Below are positions 25,002 through 34,365 of a DNA stretch of 64,000 bases, one piece after another (the first letter of the stretch is position 1; the number at the start of each line of letters is the position of its first letter). The DNA is taken from positions 1-64,000 of the forward strand of contig CAXBBG010000004.1 of assembly GCA_963974105.1 (NCBI GenBank), written 5' to 3'. The translations under genes and the position numbers were made by a program. This stretch comes from UBA2136 sp963974105 (GTDB lineage Bacteria > Pseudomonadota > Alphaproteobacteria > UBA2136). A model generated the notes under the pieces. That model was not told the origin of the DNA. It made no database searches and saw only the letters and a program-made list of their open reading frames with translations.

Positions 25002-27668
25002 TTAAACTTCTGTCGGCTCTTCCGTTTCAATATCAGTTGCAGTTTCAGCGTCGGCTATTACAGCGTCGCCTTCACCTGCTTCAACAACTTCAATCGGGTT
25101 ACCGTCTTCGTCCATTAAAACGCCTTCTTCAACCTCGTCTTCTATCATGCTATCAGCAGGAATACGAGACACAGAAGAAACTTTAGCGCCGTCTGTTTTA
25201 AACAGTGTGACACCTTGCGTGTTACGACTAATCACAGTAACGTCGTCCATTGTCATACGGATAACTTGACCGTCAGAAGTTGCAATCATTACATGGTCAC
25301 CATCAGCAACAGGAAGTGACGCAACAACTTGTCCATTACGTTCTGATGTCTTAATAGCAATAACACCCATGGTTCCACGGCTCTTCGCTGGGAAGTCTTC
25401 ACAGAGTGTACGCTTACCAAAACCGTTTTCGGTCACAGTTAAAATGTATGGTAAGTCTTCACCGTGAATAACATCGGCACTTACAAGCTTGTCGCCTTCT
25501 TTTAGTGTAATACCTTTCACACCAAAAGCTGTACGGCTGGCAATTGTACGTAAACTACTGTTTGCAAAACGTACGGCTTTACCGTCGGCACTGTTAATTA
25601 AAATGTCACCTTCGTTTTCATTTGCCAGGCAAACGGTTACAAGAGAATCACCTTCATTAAGTGAGATACCGCGAATACCATTTTGATAAACGTTGTTGAA
25701 AGCAGTCAGTGGTGTTTTACGGATAAGGCCTTGTTCAGTTGCGAACATAAGTACTTGACCTTCCCATTCTTCCATATTACGAGGAATACGAACAACCTTC
25801 ATCACTTTTTCATCTTTTTCAAGAGGTAGTAAGTTAACGAAAGCTTTACCACGCGCACCGCGTGAAGCGACAGGGAGTGTGTAAACCTTCAACTTGTAAA
25901 CTTTACCACTTGTCGTAAAGAATAGTAGTGGAGAGTGTGTGTTGGCAATAAAGAAGTCTTGGATTTGCTCCTCGTCCTTCATGTTTGCAGCACTCTTACC
26001 TTTACCACCACGGCGTTGTGCGCGGTAATCGTCCATTGGTTGACGCTTCACATAACCGTCGGTTGAAATAGTTACAACCATTTCTTCAGGTTTAATAAGG
26101 TCTTCCATGTCAACATCGGCGCTACCTTCCATAATTTCGGTGCGGCGAGGTGTGTCAAACTGTTCTTTAGCTTCTAAAAGTTCTTCTTTTAAAATAGTCA
26201 AAAGCCTCACACGATTTGAAAGAATTTCAACCAATTCACGGATGATTGCAGCAATTTCATTTGCCTCGTCCTGAATTTTATCACGCTCTAAACCTGTTAG
26301 GCGGTGTAGGCGTAGGTCAAGAATTGCTTGCGCTTGAATATCACTTAAGCTACATGTTTTGTCATCACGCAGAGGTTCGCCTAAAAGTTCCATCAAAGGC
26401 ATAACATCTTTTGCGTCCCATGACTTTTCCATCAATTGAATTTTAGCTTCAGCTGGGTTAATAGCGTTACGCACAATTCTAATAATTTCATCAATGTTTG
26501 CGACAGCCGTTGCAAGGCCTACCAAAACGTGAGCACGTGCACGGGCTTTGTTCAGTTCAAAGCGTGTACGGCGACGAATAACTTCTTCACGGTGGTTAAT
26601 GAAGCAGCGTAATATTTCACGCATACCCATAAGTTTAGGACGACCATTGTCAATAGCAAGCATGTTATATGAGAAAGATGTTTGCATAGATGTGTGCTTT
26701 AGAAGTTGTGAAAGAACAACTTCAGCATTGGCGTCGCGCTTAAGTTCAACAACAACACGCACACCGTCACGGTCACTTTCGTCACGCAGGTCGCTAATAC
26801 CTTCAACAGAGCGTTCTTGAACCATTTCAGCGATACGTTTTACCATTGTTGATTTATTCACTTGGTAAGGCATTTCGTCGACAACAATTGTTTGACGACC
26901 TGTCTGAGCGTCTGTTTCAATGTGTGTTTTAGCACGGATAACAACGCTACCACGGCCTTGTTCGATCGCTGTTTGAATGCCAGCCATGCCAAGACAGATA
27001 CCGCCAGTTGGGAAGTCAGGCCCTAGGATGAACTGTGCAATATCAGCGTCTGTTGCAGCAGGGTGGTCTATCATGTGTACAGTTGCGTCTACAACTTCAC
27101 CTAAGTTATGTGTTGGAATGTTTGTTGCCATACCAACCGCAATACCAGAAGTACCGTTAATAAGTAAGTTAGGGAAACGTGCAGGAAGAACAGTTGGTTC
27201 TTGGTTTTGCCCATCATAGTTAGGTGCAAAGTCTACAGTGTCCTTGTCGATATCTTGAAGCATGGAGTGAGCTGATTTAGCCATACGTACTTCAGTATAA
27301 CGCATTGCGGCAGCTTTATCACCGTCCATAGAGCCAAAGTTACCTTGACCATCGGCAAGAGGCAGGCGCATAGAAAAGTCCTGAGCCATGCGTACCAATG
27401 AGTCATAAATAGCTTGGTCACCGTGAGGGTGGTATTTACCCATAACGTCACCGACTACACGTGCAGATTTTTTGTAAGGACGGTTCCAGTAGTTGTTTAA
27501 TTCATGTTGCGCAAAAAGAATGCGGCGGTGAACAGGTTTTAAACCGTCACGCACATCGGGTAGGGCACGAGCGACAATAACGCTCATTGCATATTCCATA
27601 TAGGAGTTTTTCATCTCTTCAACAATAGAGATGTGTTCTACACCTTTTTCTTTGATAAATTCAGCCAT
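25002..27668 (-). CDS. gyrA: DNA gyrase subunit A
   Basis: GyrA cleaves and rejoins DNA in the gyrase heterotetramer that introduces negative supercoils. The 888-aa product has the catalytic-Tyr region AAAMRYTEVRM near residue 120 and a six-bladed C-terminal domain. The GyrA box QRRGGKG separates it from ParC. The acidic C-terminal tail is typical. At the quinolone-determining position (E. coli Ser83) this protein has Gln85 (HPHGDQAIYD); the second key residue, Asp89, is retained. Change of Ser83 is the best-known route to quinolone resistance, so lower intrinsic susceptibility is possible (inference). Confidence 0.97.
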   Translation of the reverse strand: MAEFIKEKGVEHISIVEEMKNSYMEYAMSVIVARALPDVRDGLKPVHRRILFAQHELNNYWNRPYKKSARVVGDVMGKYHPHGDQAIYDSLVRMAQDFSMRLPLADGQGNFGSMDGDKAAAMRYTEVRMAKSAHSMLQDIDKDTVDFAPNYDGQNQEPTVLPARFPNLLINGTSGIAVGMATNIPTHNLGEVVDATVHMIDHPAATDADIAQFILGPDFPTGGICLGMAGIQTAIEQGRGSVVIRAKTHIETDAQTGRQTIVVDEMPYQVNKSTMVKRIAEMVQERSVEGISDLRDESDRDGVRVVVELKRDANAEVVLSQLLKHTSMQTSFSYNMLAIDNGRPKLMGMREILRCFINHREEVIRRRTRFELNKARARAHVLVGLATAVANIDEIIRIVRNAINPAEAKIQLMEKSWDAKDVMPLMELLGEPLRDDKTCSLSDIQAQAILDLRLHRLTGLERDKIQDEANEIAAIIRELVEILSNRVRLLTILKEELLEAKEQFDTPRRTEIMEGSADVDMEDLIKPEEMVVTISTDGYVKRQPMDDYRAQRRGGKGKSAANMKDEEQIQDFFIANTHSPLLFFTTSGKVYKLKVYTLPVASRGARGKAFVNLLPLEKDEKVMKVVRIPRNMEEWEGQVLMFATEQGLIRKTPLTAFNNVYQNGIRGISLNEGDSLVTVCLANENEGDILINSADGKAVRFANSSLRTIASRTAFGVKGITLKEGDKLVSADVIHGEDLPYILTVTENGFGKRTLCEDFPAKSRGTMGVIAIKTSERNGQVVASLPVADGDHVMIATSDGQVIRMTMDDVTVISRNTQGVTLFKTDGAKVSSVSRIPADSMIEDEVEEGVLMDEDGNPIEVVEAGEGDAVIADAETATDIETEEPTEV

Positions 27669-27862
27669 TAAACAACCTTACTTTTTAATTCGTTATTTTT
27701 ATAATAGCGCACTATAGCACAAAAAATGTGCAAATTTTACAATAAAGCGTTTAAAAGGCGTTTTAAGTGCCTTATTTTTAATCTTTTGAAATTTTAGTTG
27801 GTTTTTAAAATTGTTAAAAATGCTTTAAAATGCGTTTTATTAAGTTTTAAGAGGGCTGTTTT

Positions 27863-27891
27863 AAAAAAAAGACCCCGCATAAAACGGGGCT
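27863..27891 (-). terminator. Intrinsic terminator of the 88-aa gene
   Basis: On the minus strand CCCCG and CGGGG arms enclose a 7-nt loop and are followed by eight T. It ends about 30 bp after the stop at 27920. The rest of the gap down to gyrA (27669-27862) is AT-rich with nothing recognisable beyond probable gyrA promoter sequence. Confidence 0.75.
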
Positions 27892-27919
27892 GAAATCACG
27901 ATGAGGTTAGGAAATAGAA

Positions 27920-28186
27920 TTAAACATATATATCGGTTAAGTTACCGCGCTTCTCCTCGCGGCCTTCGCTTTGGTCTTTAGCACTACGCTCTTCATCGCG
28001 TGGCTTTGCTTGTACCTTATCGGTTTCTTTAACCACCTTTGTACCTTCAGACCTTTTTGCCGAAATAGCCGCTTCATCTTCTGTTACAGTAACGCTCACA
28101 ACTTTAGACTGTGACACGTTGTCACGTCGTTCCATCGTTGTTTGAGCAACACTAGATGCTGCAGCTGCATTGTTTATAGGAATCAT
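27920..28186 (-). CDS. Small charged, probably disordered protein, unknown
   Basis: Not recognised. The 88-aa product is hydrophilic with alternating acidic and basic runs (KETDKVQAKPRDEERSAKD), no membrane segment and no cysteine. It ends NLTDIYV. AAGGGAGGGG precedes the ATG by 5-6 bp, an unusually strong ribosome site, and a terminator follows. The gene is monocistronic. Composition suggests a disordered protein; no function can be given. Confidence 0.65.
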   Translation of the reverse strand: MIPINNAAAASSVAQTTMERRDNVSQSKVVSVTVTEDEAAISAKRSEGTKVVKETDKVQAKPRDEERSAKDQSEGREEKRGNLTDIYV

Positions 28187-28361
28187 AAATTCCCCTCCCT
28201 TATAAATATTATGATGCCTTAGTGCGCAAATTTCAATGTTTTCAACGCTTATTATGTATTTTTATTTAAAATGTGCCATTTATAGTAAGAAATCCTTGGG
28301 TTTTGTGTGGTGCGGTGGTAAAATCAGATATTAAAGATAACAAGAAGGTAAAAGAATTACC

Positions 28362-30755
28362 GTGAAAAAGACAAGTAGGTCTAAAATTTTCCCTTGGTTT
28401 CTTATTGGTATATTTGCCTTCGTTATGGTGGCAAGCCTAACAATTTGGAGCGAGGTCATACTTTCACATACCGATAAAGATACCGGTATCTTCGTCATTT
28501 TTATTGCTACATTATTAACTGTGTGTGCTGTTTGGGTGTTTTATAAGCAACGCAGTGTTTCAAAGCTTGTTCAAGACCAAGTTATCATGCGTACCAATGA
28601 ACTAGAACAAGCCAGCCGTCGTTTCCGTGTTATTACAGACAATGCCTATGACCTTATCAGTATTTTAACACTTGATGGAAAGCTTGATTATACTAATAGT
28701 GCTTATCACCGCATTTTAGGTTATTCCCGCGAAGAACTTAAAAATAAATCTTTCTTGGCACTTATTCATGAAAATGATGTAACGGCATATGCTGAATCTA
28801 TTCAAAAAATCATTGAAAGTTCAGGCTCTGCAGAAATTACATTCCGTCTAAAACACAAGGACGGATCTTGGGTATATATAGAAGCCGTTACTAAAGGCTT
28901 TTATAGTGTTGACTGGCAATTAACAGGAATAGTTATTCATTGCCGCGATATTTCACGTCGTAAAGAATATGCCGATGAACTGGCTAAAAGTGAACAACGA
29001 TTTAGGGATTTTGCCGATTCTTCTGCCGATTGGCTATGGGAAGTAAATCAAAAATTTGAGTTTACTTATATTTCACCTGGTATTAAGCAAACTTTAGGTT
29101 TTACATCAGAAGAAATGATAGGGCGCATGAAGTTAGATGCGTTATTTAGTAAAAATAGTGATATGACGCGTGAGTTGATCGAAAGCCGTGTCGCACGCAG
29201 GCAACCATACCGTGATATTGAATTTTGGACAAAATCAAAAGACGGTGAGCGTGTTTGTTTACGTATTTCAGCGGTGCCTGTTTTTGATGAAAAACAAAAC
29301 TTTACAGGTTATCGTGGTGCTTCTACCAATATCACCACCAGTAAAATTGACCGCGAAAATATGTTTCGTTTGGCAACAACGGACCATCTAACAGGTTTGT
29401 TAAACCGCGCACGTTTTGCGGAAGAGTTAGAACGCACATTAAGCCTGGCCAAGCGCCATAAAACGCAAGGCGTTTTGTTGTTTATTGACCTAGACCAATT
29501 TAAAAACGTGAATGATACATACGGGCATGATGCAGGGGACTCACTTATCCGTGCTGTTGCTGATATCTTAGGTGAAAATGTACGATCTACCGATATTGTT
29601 GCACGTTTGGGTGGAGATGAATTTGGTATTATTATGCATAATATCGATGTGAATCGCTCAAAAGTTAAAGTTCAAAAAATTATTGATAAACTAGACGCTT
29701 TACGCGTCCCTTATGAAGGTTCAACCATCCATTGTACGATGAGTATCGGTATGATTCCATATCCGCAAGAAGATAGAGATAGTAACAGTCTGTTGATGAG
29801 TGCTGACCTTGCAATGTACCGTGCCAAAGAGCTTGGACGTAACCGCTTGTACATTTATGGCCAAGATAAAGACAAAGGCGATAATAAGGAATCTAACAGC
29901 GTAACTGACCGTAAAGATACCATTAAGGCGCATTTAAAATCTGTTGACCGCTTAAGAGGTGTTCTTGAAAACGATGACTTTGAAATGTTTTATCAAGCCA
30001 TTGTGCCTAAAAAAGGTGTCGATGGTGTGCCTAGTTTCGAAGCGCTTATTCGTATCAGAGATGAAAGCGGTAACATTGTTCCTCCTGGGTTATTTATTGA
30101 TGCAGCTGAAAAATATGGTCTTATCCAAAAATTAGATCTGTGTGTGATGGAACGTTGTATCCAGCAGCAATTAGAACTTAAATCTGAGGGCATAGATTAT
30201 AATGTTTCTATTAACCTTTCAGGTAAGTCTATTGGTGATCATGAAATGGTGGATGAAATTAAAAAGTTAGTTAAAAGATATAAAAAACAAGGTTTTAATC
30301 CTGAACATGTGACGCTTGAAATTACAGAAACTTCTGTTTTGCATGACCCTACAGAAGAAAAGGACATGGAAAAACTTCAGTCATTTATAGAAACGTTGAA
30401 AAAGGTTGGATTTAAATTCTCGCTAGATGATTTTGGTACAGGTTATTCGTCATTTAACTATATTAAACACTTAAATGTGGATTGTATTAAAATTGATGGC
30501 AGCTTTATTTTGCCACTAGAAGATTCAGAAAAAGATCGTGTTTTTGTGAAAGCTATTGTTGATTTAGCAAAAGGACTTGGATTAAAAACCGTTGCCGAAT
30601 TTGTTGAGAATGAAAAAATTCTGAAAATTTTAGATGATCTCGGTATTGATATGGCTCAAGGATATCACATGTCTAAGCCTCAAGCTGATATTCGCTCTCT
30701 TTGTAAATCTCTGGCTCACAAAAGCATGGCTGATTTTACATCAAAAAGTAAATAA
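28362..30755 (+). CDS. Membrane PAS-PAS-GGDEF-EAL cyclic-di-GMP enzyme
   Basis: The 797-aa product has two transmembrane helices (about 10-30 and 42-62) with a short external loop, two PAS domains (about 85-205 and 210-335), a GGDEF domain and an EAL domain. GGDEF is intact near residue 417 with the inhibitory RxxD site (RSTD) five residues before it. The EAL domain keeps EAL near 558, the Asn in INLSGKS, DDFGTGYSS and KIDGSF, plus the Glu in AEFVENE. Both cyclase and phosphodiesterase activities look possible. Start is GTG with AAGG 13 bp upstream. The next gene follows 18 bp downstream and is probably cotranscribed. Confidence 0.93.
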   Translation: MKKTSRSKIFPWFLIGIFAFVMVASLTIWSEVILSHTDKDTGIFVIFIATLLTVCAVWVFYKQRSVSKLVQDQVIMRTNELEQASRRFRVITDNAYDLISILTLDGKLDYTNSAYHRILGYSREELKNKSFLALIHENDVTAYAESIQKIIESSGSAEITFRLKHKDGSWVYIEAVTKGFYSVDWQLTGIVIHCRDISRRKEYADELAKSEQRFRDFADSSADWLWEVNQKFEFTYISPGIKQTLGFTSEEMIGRMKLDALFSKNSDMTRELIESRVARRQPYRDIEFWTKSKDGERVCLRISAVPVFDEKQNFTGYRGASTNITTSKIDRENMFRLATTDHLTGLLNRARFAEELERTLSLAKRHKTQGVLLFIDLDQFKNVNDTYGHDAGDSLIRAVADILGENVRSTDIVARLGGDEFGIIMHNIDVNRSKVKVQKIIDKLDALRVPYEGSTIHCTMSIGMIPYPQEDRDSNSLLMSADLAMYRAKELGRNRLYIYGQDKDKGDNKESNSVTDRKDTIKAHLKSVDRLRGVLENDDFEMFYQAIVPKKGVDGVPSFEALIRIRDESGNIVPPGLFIDAAEKYGLIQKLDLCVMERCIQQQLELKSEGIDYNVSINLSGKSIGDHEMVDEIKKLVKRYKKQGFNPEHVTLEITETSVLHDPTEEKDMEKLQSFIETLKKVGFKFSLDDFGTGYSSFNYIKHLNVDCIKIDGSFILPLEDSEKDRVFVKAIVDLAKGLGLKTVAEFVENEKILKILDDLGIDMAQGYHMSKPQADIRSLCKSLAHKSMADFTSKSK

Positions 30756-30773
30756 AGAAGAGGGAGGGTCTAA

Positions 30774-32291
30774 GTGCAAAACTTCATTAAAAGCCAAGAA
30801 GAATTGCTTGGTAAAATCCTGTCTTCAATAAATAAAACTGCTTTGTTTAAGCACTATAATTTACAGCATATACTATCCGAACAGGACTTTAAAATTCAGT
30901 ACGATGAATTTGTTGAACAAGTACCAATTGGTAATATGTTAAGCTATTTAAATACATTACGTGCAATAACAGGTGATATCCGCGCAAAAGATGTAGATGT
31001 TTTAAGTTACCCAAAAATTGTAAATAACAAGTCAACTTACCGCATTGCATTACATGGAAACGATGTTTTTCCAGCATCTAAGGAAATGCTTACAGCGTCA
31101 TTTATGTTAGAAGAAATGTTACAAAATGGTCAAATATCAGGCCTTGAAAAAGTTAAAGGCAAAATTTTTCATGTGTATGATGATATTAAATTGGGCTATA
31201 AAAGTGAATTAATAGTTGGTAGTTTTCATACAATTAGGCAAAGTACGATGCCTAGGAAATTAAGAAAAATATTAGAGCCACAGCTTGATACATTTCAAGC
31301 TGTAGGCAATAGCCGCTATCAAAAATTACACGCCTTTTTACAGTCTATGGAAACCTTATCAAGCAAGATTGAGGTTCTTATTGTTCGACCTCACATTTTA
31401 TCCGAAATGGCCCTGTTGCTGGCTCAACGTGAGGGAAGATATGTCACCCTTAAAGAAATTTGCCCAAATATAAAAATTATTGTTTATTATGGTGAAAATA
31501 TGGGACCTTATAAGCAATCTATTCTTTCTTTTTTGGATGGGCTGAATTGTAAACGTATGGAAATAATGGCTCATCCATCGGGTATTTTGGCGTATCAAAA
31601 CAATATTTATGAGCGTAATTTGCTTACCCTAAGTGATAGAGAAGGGGTGTTTTATGAGTTTATACCCAAGGAAGATTTAAAGCCGGATGGGTCTTTAAAG
31701 AGACATTTTAGAAGGCGTTATGCAGGGAACATTAAGATAGGTCAGGAATATGTGTTAGCTATTTCAAATGCTTCTGGCTTGTTAGGTTTTAACTCTGAAA
31801 TAGTTGTTAAGGTAGAGTCAATAGAGCCTTTTGTTGTAAATTATTGCGGGCACACGGATTCTTTGGATTATTTTGGTGAGCGAATTAACCCACATGAATT
31901 AGAAACTTTAATAGAAAGTATGAATAGTACACTTACGAACTATAATTTCCATATTAGAGAGTATTTAATTGGTGATCATTTAGAGCAAGAGCGTTCATAT
32001 TGGCTATTCGAATTAAATGTAGACCTTCAGACGATTAAAAAGGAGTACTTACAAAGTGCTGCCAATAGCATTCATAACGAAATGAGTTTACAAAACCCTC
32101 ATTATAGACAAGCTATTATGAACTCTGCAATGTCTTTACCTGAAATGTATTTTGTCCCTATGGGATCAATTTCTAATACTATTACAGACATTAATGTTTT
32201 GCATGTGGACTTTGATGAAGAGGTGCATACTATTTTAAATATCCTTAAATATATAAAAGACTTTGTAAAAGTCACGCCCGTATTACTTTAG
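30774..32291 (+). CDS. GH3-like adenylate-forming protein
   Basis: The 505-aa product resembles the GH3 family of acyl-acid amido synthetases, best known from plants and with scattered bacterial members. The similarity is clearest in the second half: VFYEFIPKEDL, IGQEYVLAISNASGLLGFNS and a hinge-like SLDYFGERINPHELE. In GH3 enzymes these segments correspond to the ATP-binding strand, the G-x-Y-E-x-V region and the hinge before the C-terminal domain. The usual GLYRYR is replaced by GLLGFN, so the protein is divergent. Start is GTG with AGGGAGGG 5 bp upstream. It follows the GGDEF-EAL gene by 18 bp. The substrate is unknown. Confidence 0.55.
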   Translation: MQNFIKSQEELLGKILSSINKTALFKHYNLQHILSEQDFKIQYDEFVEQVPIGNMLSYLNTLRAITGDIRAKDVDVLSYPKIVNNKSTYRIALHGNDVFPASKEMLTASFMLEEMLQNGQISGLEKVKGKIFHVYDDIKLGYKSELIVGSFHTIRQSTMPRKLRKILEPQLDTFQAVGNSRYQKLHAFLQSMETLSSKIEVLIVRPHILSEMALLLAQREGRYVTLKEICPNIKIIVYYGENMGPYKQSILSFLDGLNCKRMEIMAHPSGILAYQNNIYERNLLTLSDREGVFYEFIPKEDLKPDGSLKRHFRRRYAGNIKIGQEYVLAISNASGLLGFNSEIVVKVESIEPFVVNYCGHTDSLDYFGERINPHELETLIESMNSTLTNYNFHIREYLIGDHLEQERSYWLFELNVDLQTIKKEYLQSAANSIHNEMSLQNPHYRQAIMNSAMSLPEMYFVPMGSISNTITDINVLHVDFDEEVHTILNILKYIKDFVKVTPVLL

Positions 32292-32327
32292 TGGAATAAA
32301 TCCTTAAAAATACTATCAAATAAGTAT

Positions 32328-32352
32328 ACGACATAATCATATAATATGTCGT
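32328..32352. promoter_or_regulatory. Inverted repeat between convergent genes
   Basis: ACGACATA and TATGTCGT are perfect 8-bp arms around a 9-nt AT spacer. No T tract follows on either strand, so it is a poor terminator. It lies in the 209-bp gap (32292-32500), where nothing else is recognisable except two copies of ATAAACGAAA. Confidence 0.35.
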
Positions 32353-32500
32353 CAGTCATACCTAATATTACCAAAGCAATGCAATTTAACATAAACTAAA
32401 TTATGCGAAGCTGTGGGGGCTGGTAAAACTTTACGTAACCGTACATAAACGAAACTGTAGCGTTTATAAACGAAATACTTATACCGTATTAAAAAAATTA

Positions 32501-34360
32501 TTAATCTACAATGCTTTTCTCATAGGGTTTAGAAACGTTAATTGTAACAGTTGCCGAATCAAACCCACCTCTACCATCTGCGACAATATATTTAAATTTA
32601 TCAGAACCTATAAATTCTTTGCGTGGTGTATATAAAAATGTACGCTTATCTCTATCAAAATAAACGGTTCCCACCAATTGACTATCATCAATTTCTTTAA
32701 TAAATAATTTATCACCATCAACGTCACTATCATTTTCTAATAACTTCTCTTCAGTTATTAAAAGTGTTTGTTGCATTGCTGTTGGTGTAAAATTAAACTC
32801 ATCATCACTGGCTTCTGGGTCTGAGTTAAATATTTTATTAAAATTAATGGCCATTTGTTTTATAAAATCATGAGGCTGCATGTTAAACATTTCAGAGGCA
32901 TATGTAATTGTATCATTTATATATTCAGGGCTATTCCAGCGGCCAAAATGTTTTTTGGGAGGGCTAATCTCCTCACCGCTGGCCAGTAATAGCTTCTCAA
33001 TTGGCAGCTCTTTTAAGCACTCTCTGTATAAATCTTCAGCATCATGAGTAATTTCTGGCCTCAACAAAAGATGGAAACCATGGTCTAAAACCATTTGAAA
33101 CATTTCAACCGTGCGTACAACAGGCACCATGATACCTCGTACTTTTATGCCCTCTTCTCTTAATATGTTAAGAGTATCATAGACTTCGCGGTCAGCCTTT
33201 TTTGAAGAGATAAATAAAGGCATGTCTCTTTCTACAGAAAGAAGTGTTTGTTCAATAAATAGCTCTTTTTGAAGCTCAATTGTTTGTGGCGCAAAGTGCA
33301 TATCTAGTGATATTTCACCAATAGCTACAAACTTTTTATTTTTGTCTAAAATATATTTTAAATCTTCGATATCAGGGCGTTTTCCTCCCTGTATATTTTT
33401 AGGAGAAAAACCAATGCATCCAAATACATGTTGACTATCATGTATTAACTCTTTCAAATCATTCATTATTTCTCCTTTTTTTGCATCAATAGAAATAATA
33501 TGAATGGAATCCTTTTTAGATTTTAAGTAATTAGCACATGAAGGAATACCTTGTGGGCTTTCTACTCTAAAAAAACAATCTGTTAAAATTTTTCTTGTTA
33601 AAGAGTACCCCTGCTCTTGTTCCTTTAAAAGTTGACCAATCTGATCCAAAGCCTCCATGTCTACAGTTTCGTCATGGTCTTCATCAGCAACGTAGTTAAG
33701 GCTTGAAGTTAAAGGTGTTGCAGCGCTTGAGTTTTCATCAAGTAAGTCGCTTAAAGATTTCGAAGATAGATCTTCTTCACTTAATTTTAGATGAGTTTCT
33801 TCTGATTTATTATCTTTTAAAATAGGTCGTTCATTGCTAGAAATAGTTGCAAGCTCGTGCATTGTTTCCATTTGTTTTTGTAAGCTATCTACTTCTCTTT
33901 TGATAGACGTCATCATGGCATCTTGAACGCGTTTATCAACTTGTACCGTTTGTTGTATTTCTTTTTTAGCATCATCTACAGCACTTGATATACCTGTATT
34001 TGAAGAGCTCGACTTTGATGAATACATTGAGCCGCCGCCAAATGTAGATACAGGTCCATCTTCCGATTCAGTTTGTGCCTCACCTTTTTTGATTTGTGCC
34101 TTGGCAATTACTTTTCCTGGCATACCACCAGCCTTAACACGGCTATGGGATTCTTTAGTCATAACGGAACGTAAGTCTTTACCTGAGGATTCACAGTTTG
34201 GGCATTTTTTTGAAAGAGCACCGCCTTGCAGGTGTTTATTGCAGGTAAAAAATCCGCATTTCAGACATTGATAAAGCTTATGAACAGGTGTTTTTAAACT
34301 ACCAGGAAAACCACCACATTTGTGACAGCCTTGAGTATGTTCACCAGAATATGCTTTCAT
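32501..34360 (-). CDS. Chimera: zinc-binding module, degenerate TatD domain, cadherin-like domain
   Basis: The 619-aa product has three parts. Residues 12-56 hold eight potential zinc ligands (C12, C15, C32, C35, C40, H43, C53, C56). A low-complexity and coiled-coil stretch follows. Residues about 260-510 align with TatD nucleases, but the metal site is lost: no N-terminal HxH, Ser for the His of IIHTR, no HCF, and ASGEE for ETDAP. Only the Glu of GEISLD remains. Residues about 515-610 look like a cadherin/VCBS-type repeat (LLENDSDVDGD, YTPRKEFIGSDKFKY, ADGRGGFDSATVTI). No signal peptide is seen. It is the last gene of the mltB-to-tatD run, 5 bp after the flavin reductase gene. Function unknown. 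Confidence 0.85.
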   Translation of the reverse strand: MKAYSGEHTQGCHKCGGFPGSLKTPVHKLYQCLKCGFFTCNKHLQGGALSKKCPNCESSGKDLRSVMTKESHSRVKAGGMPGKVIAKAQIKKGEAQTESEDGPVSTFGGGSMYSSKSSSSNTGISSAVDDAKKEIQQTVQVDKRVQDAMMTSIKREVDSLQKQMETMHELATISSNERPILKDNKSEETHLKLSEEDLSSKSLSDLLDENSSAATPLTSSLNYVADEDHDETVDMEALDQIGQLLKEQEQGYSLTRKILTDCFFRVESPQGIPSCANYLKSKKDSIHIISIDAKKGEIMNDLKELIHDSQHVFGCIGFSPKNIQGGKRPDIEDLKYILDKNKKFVAIGEISLDMHFAPQTIELQKELFIEQTLLSVERDMPLFISSKKADREVYDTLNILREEGIKVRGIMVPVVRTVEMFQMVLDHGFHLLLRPEITHDAEDLYRECLKELPIEKLLLASGEEISPPKKHFGRWNSPEYINDTITYASEMFNMQPHDFIKQMAINFNKIFNSDPEASDDEFNFTPTAMQQTLLITEEKLLENDSDVDGDKLFIKEIDDSQLVGTVYFDRDKRTFLYTPRKEFIGSDKFKYIVADGRGGFDSATVTINVSKPYEKSIVD

Positions 34361-34365
34361 GACCT

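Noticed and set aside
26548..26820. Open frame on the plus strand inside gyrA
   Set aside because: Shadow of gyrA: low-complexity Arg/Ser-rich translation, no ribosome site, and gyrA is intact on the other strand.
32328..32352. Terminator of the GH3-like gene
   Set aside because: The hairpin has no T run after it on either strand.
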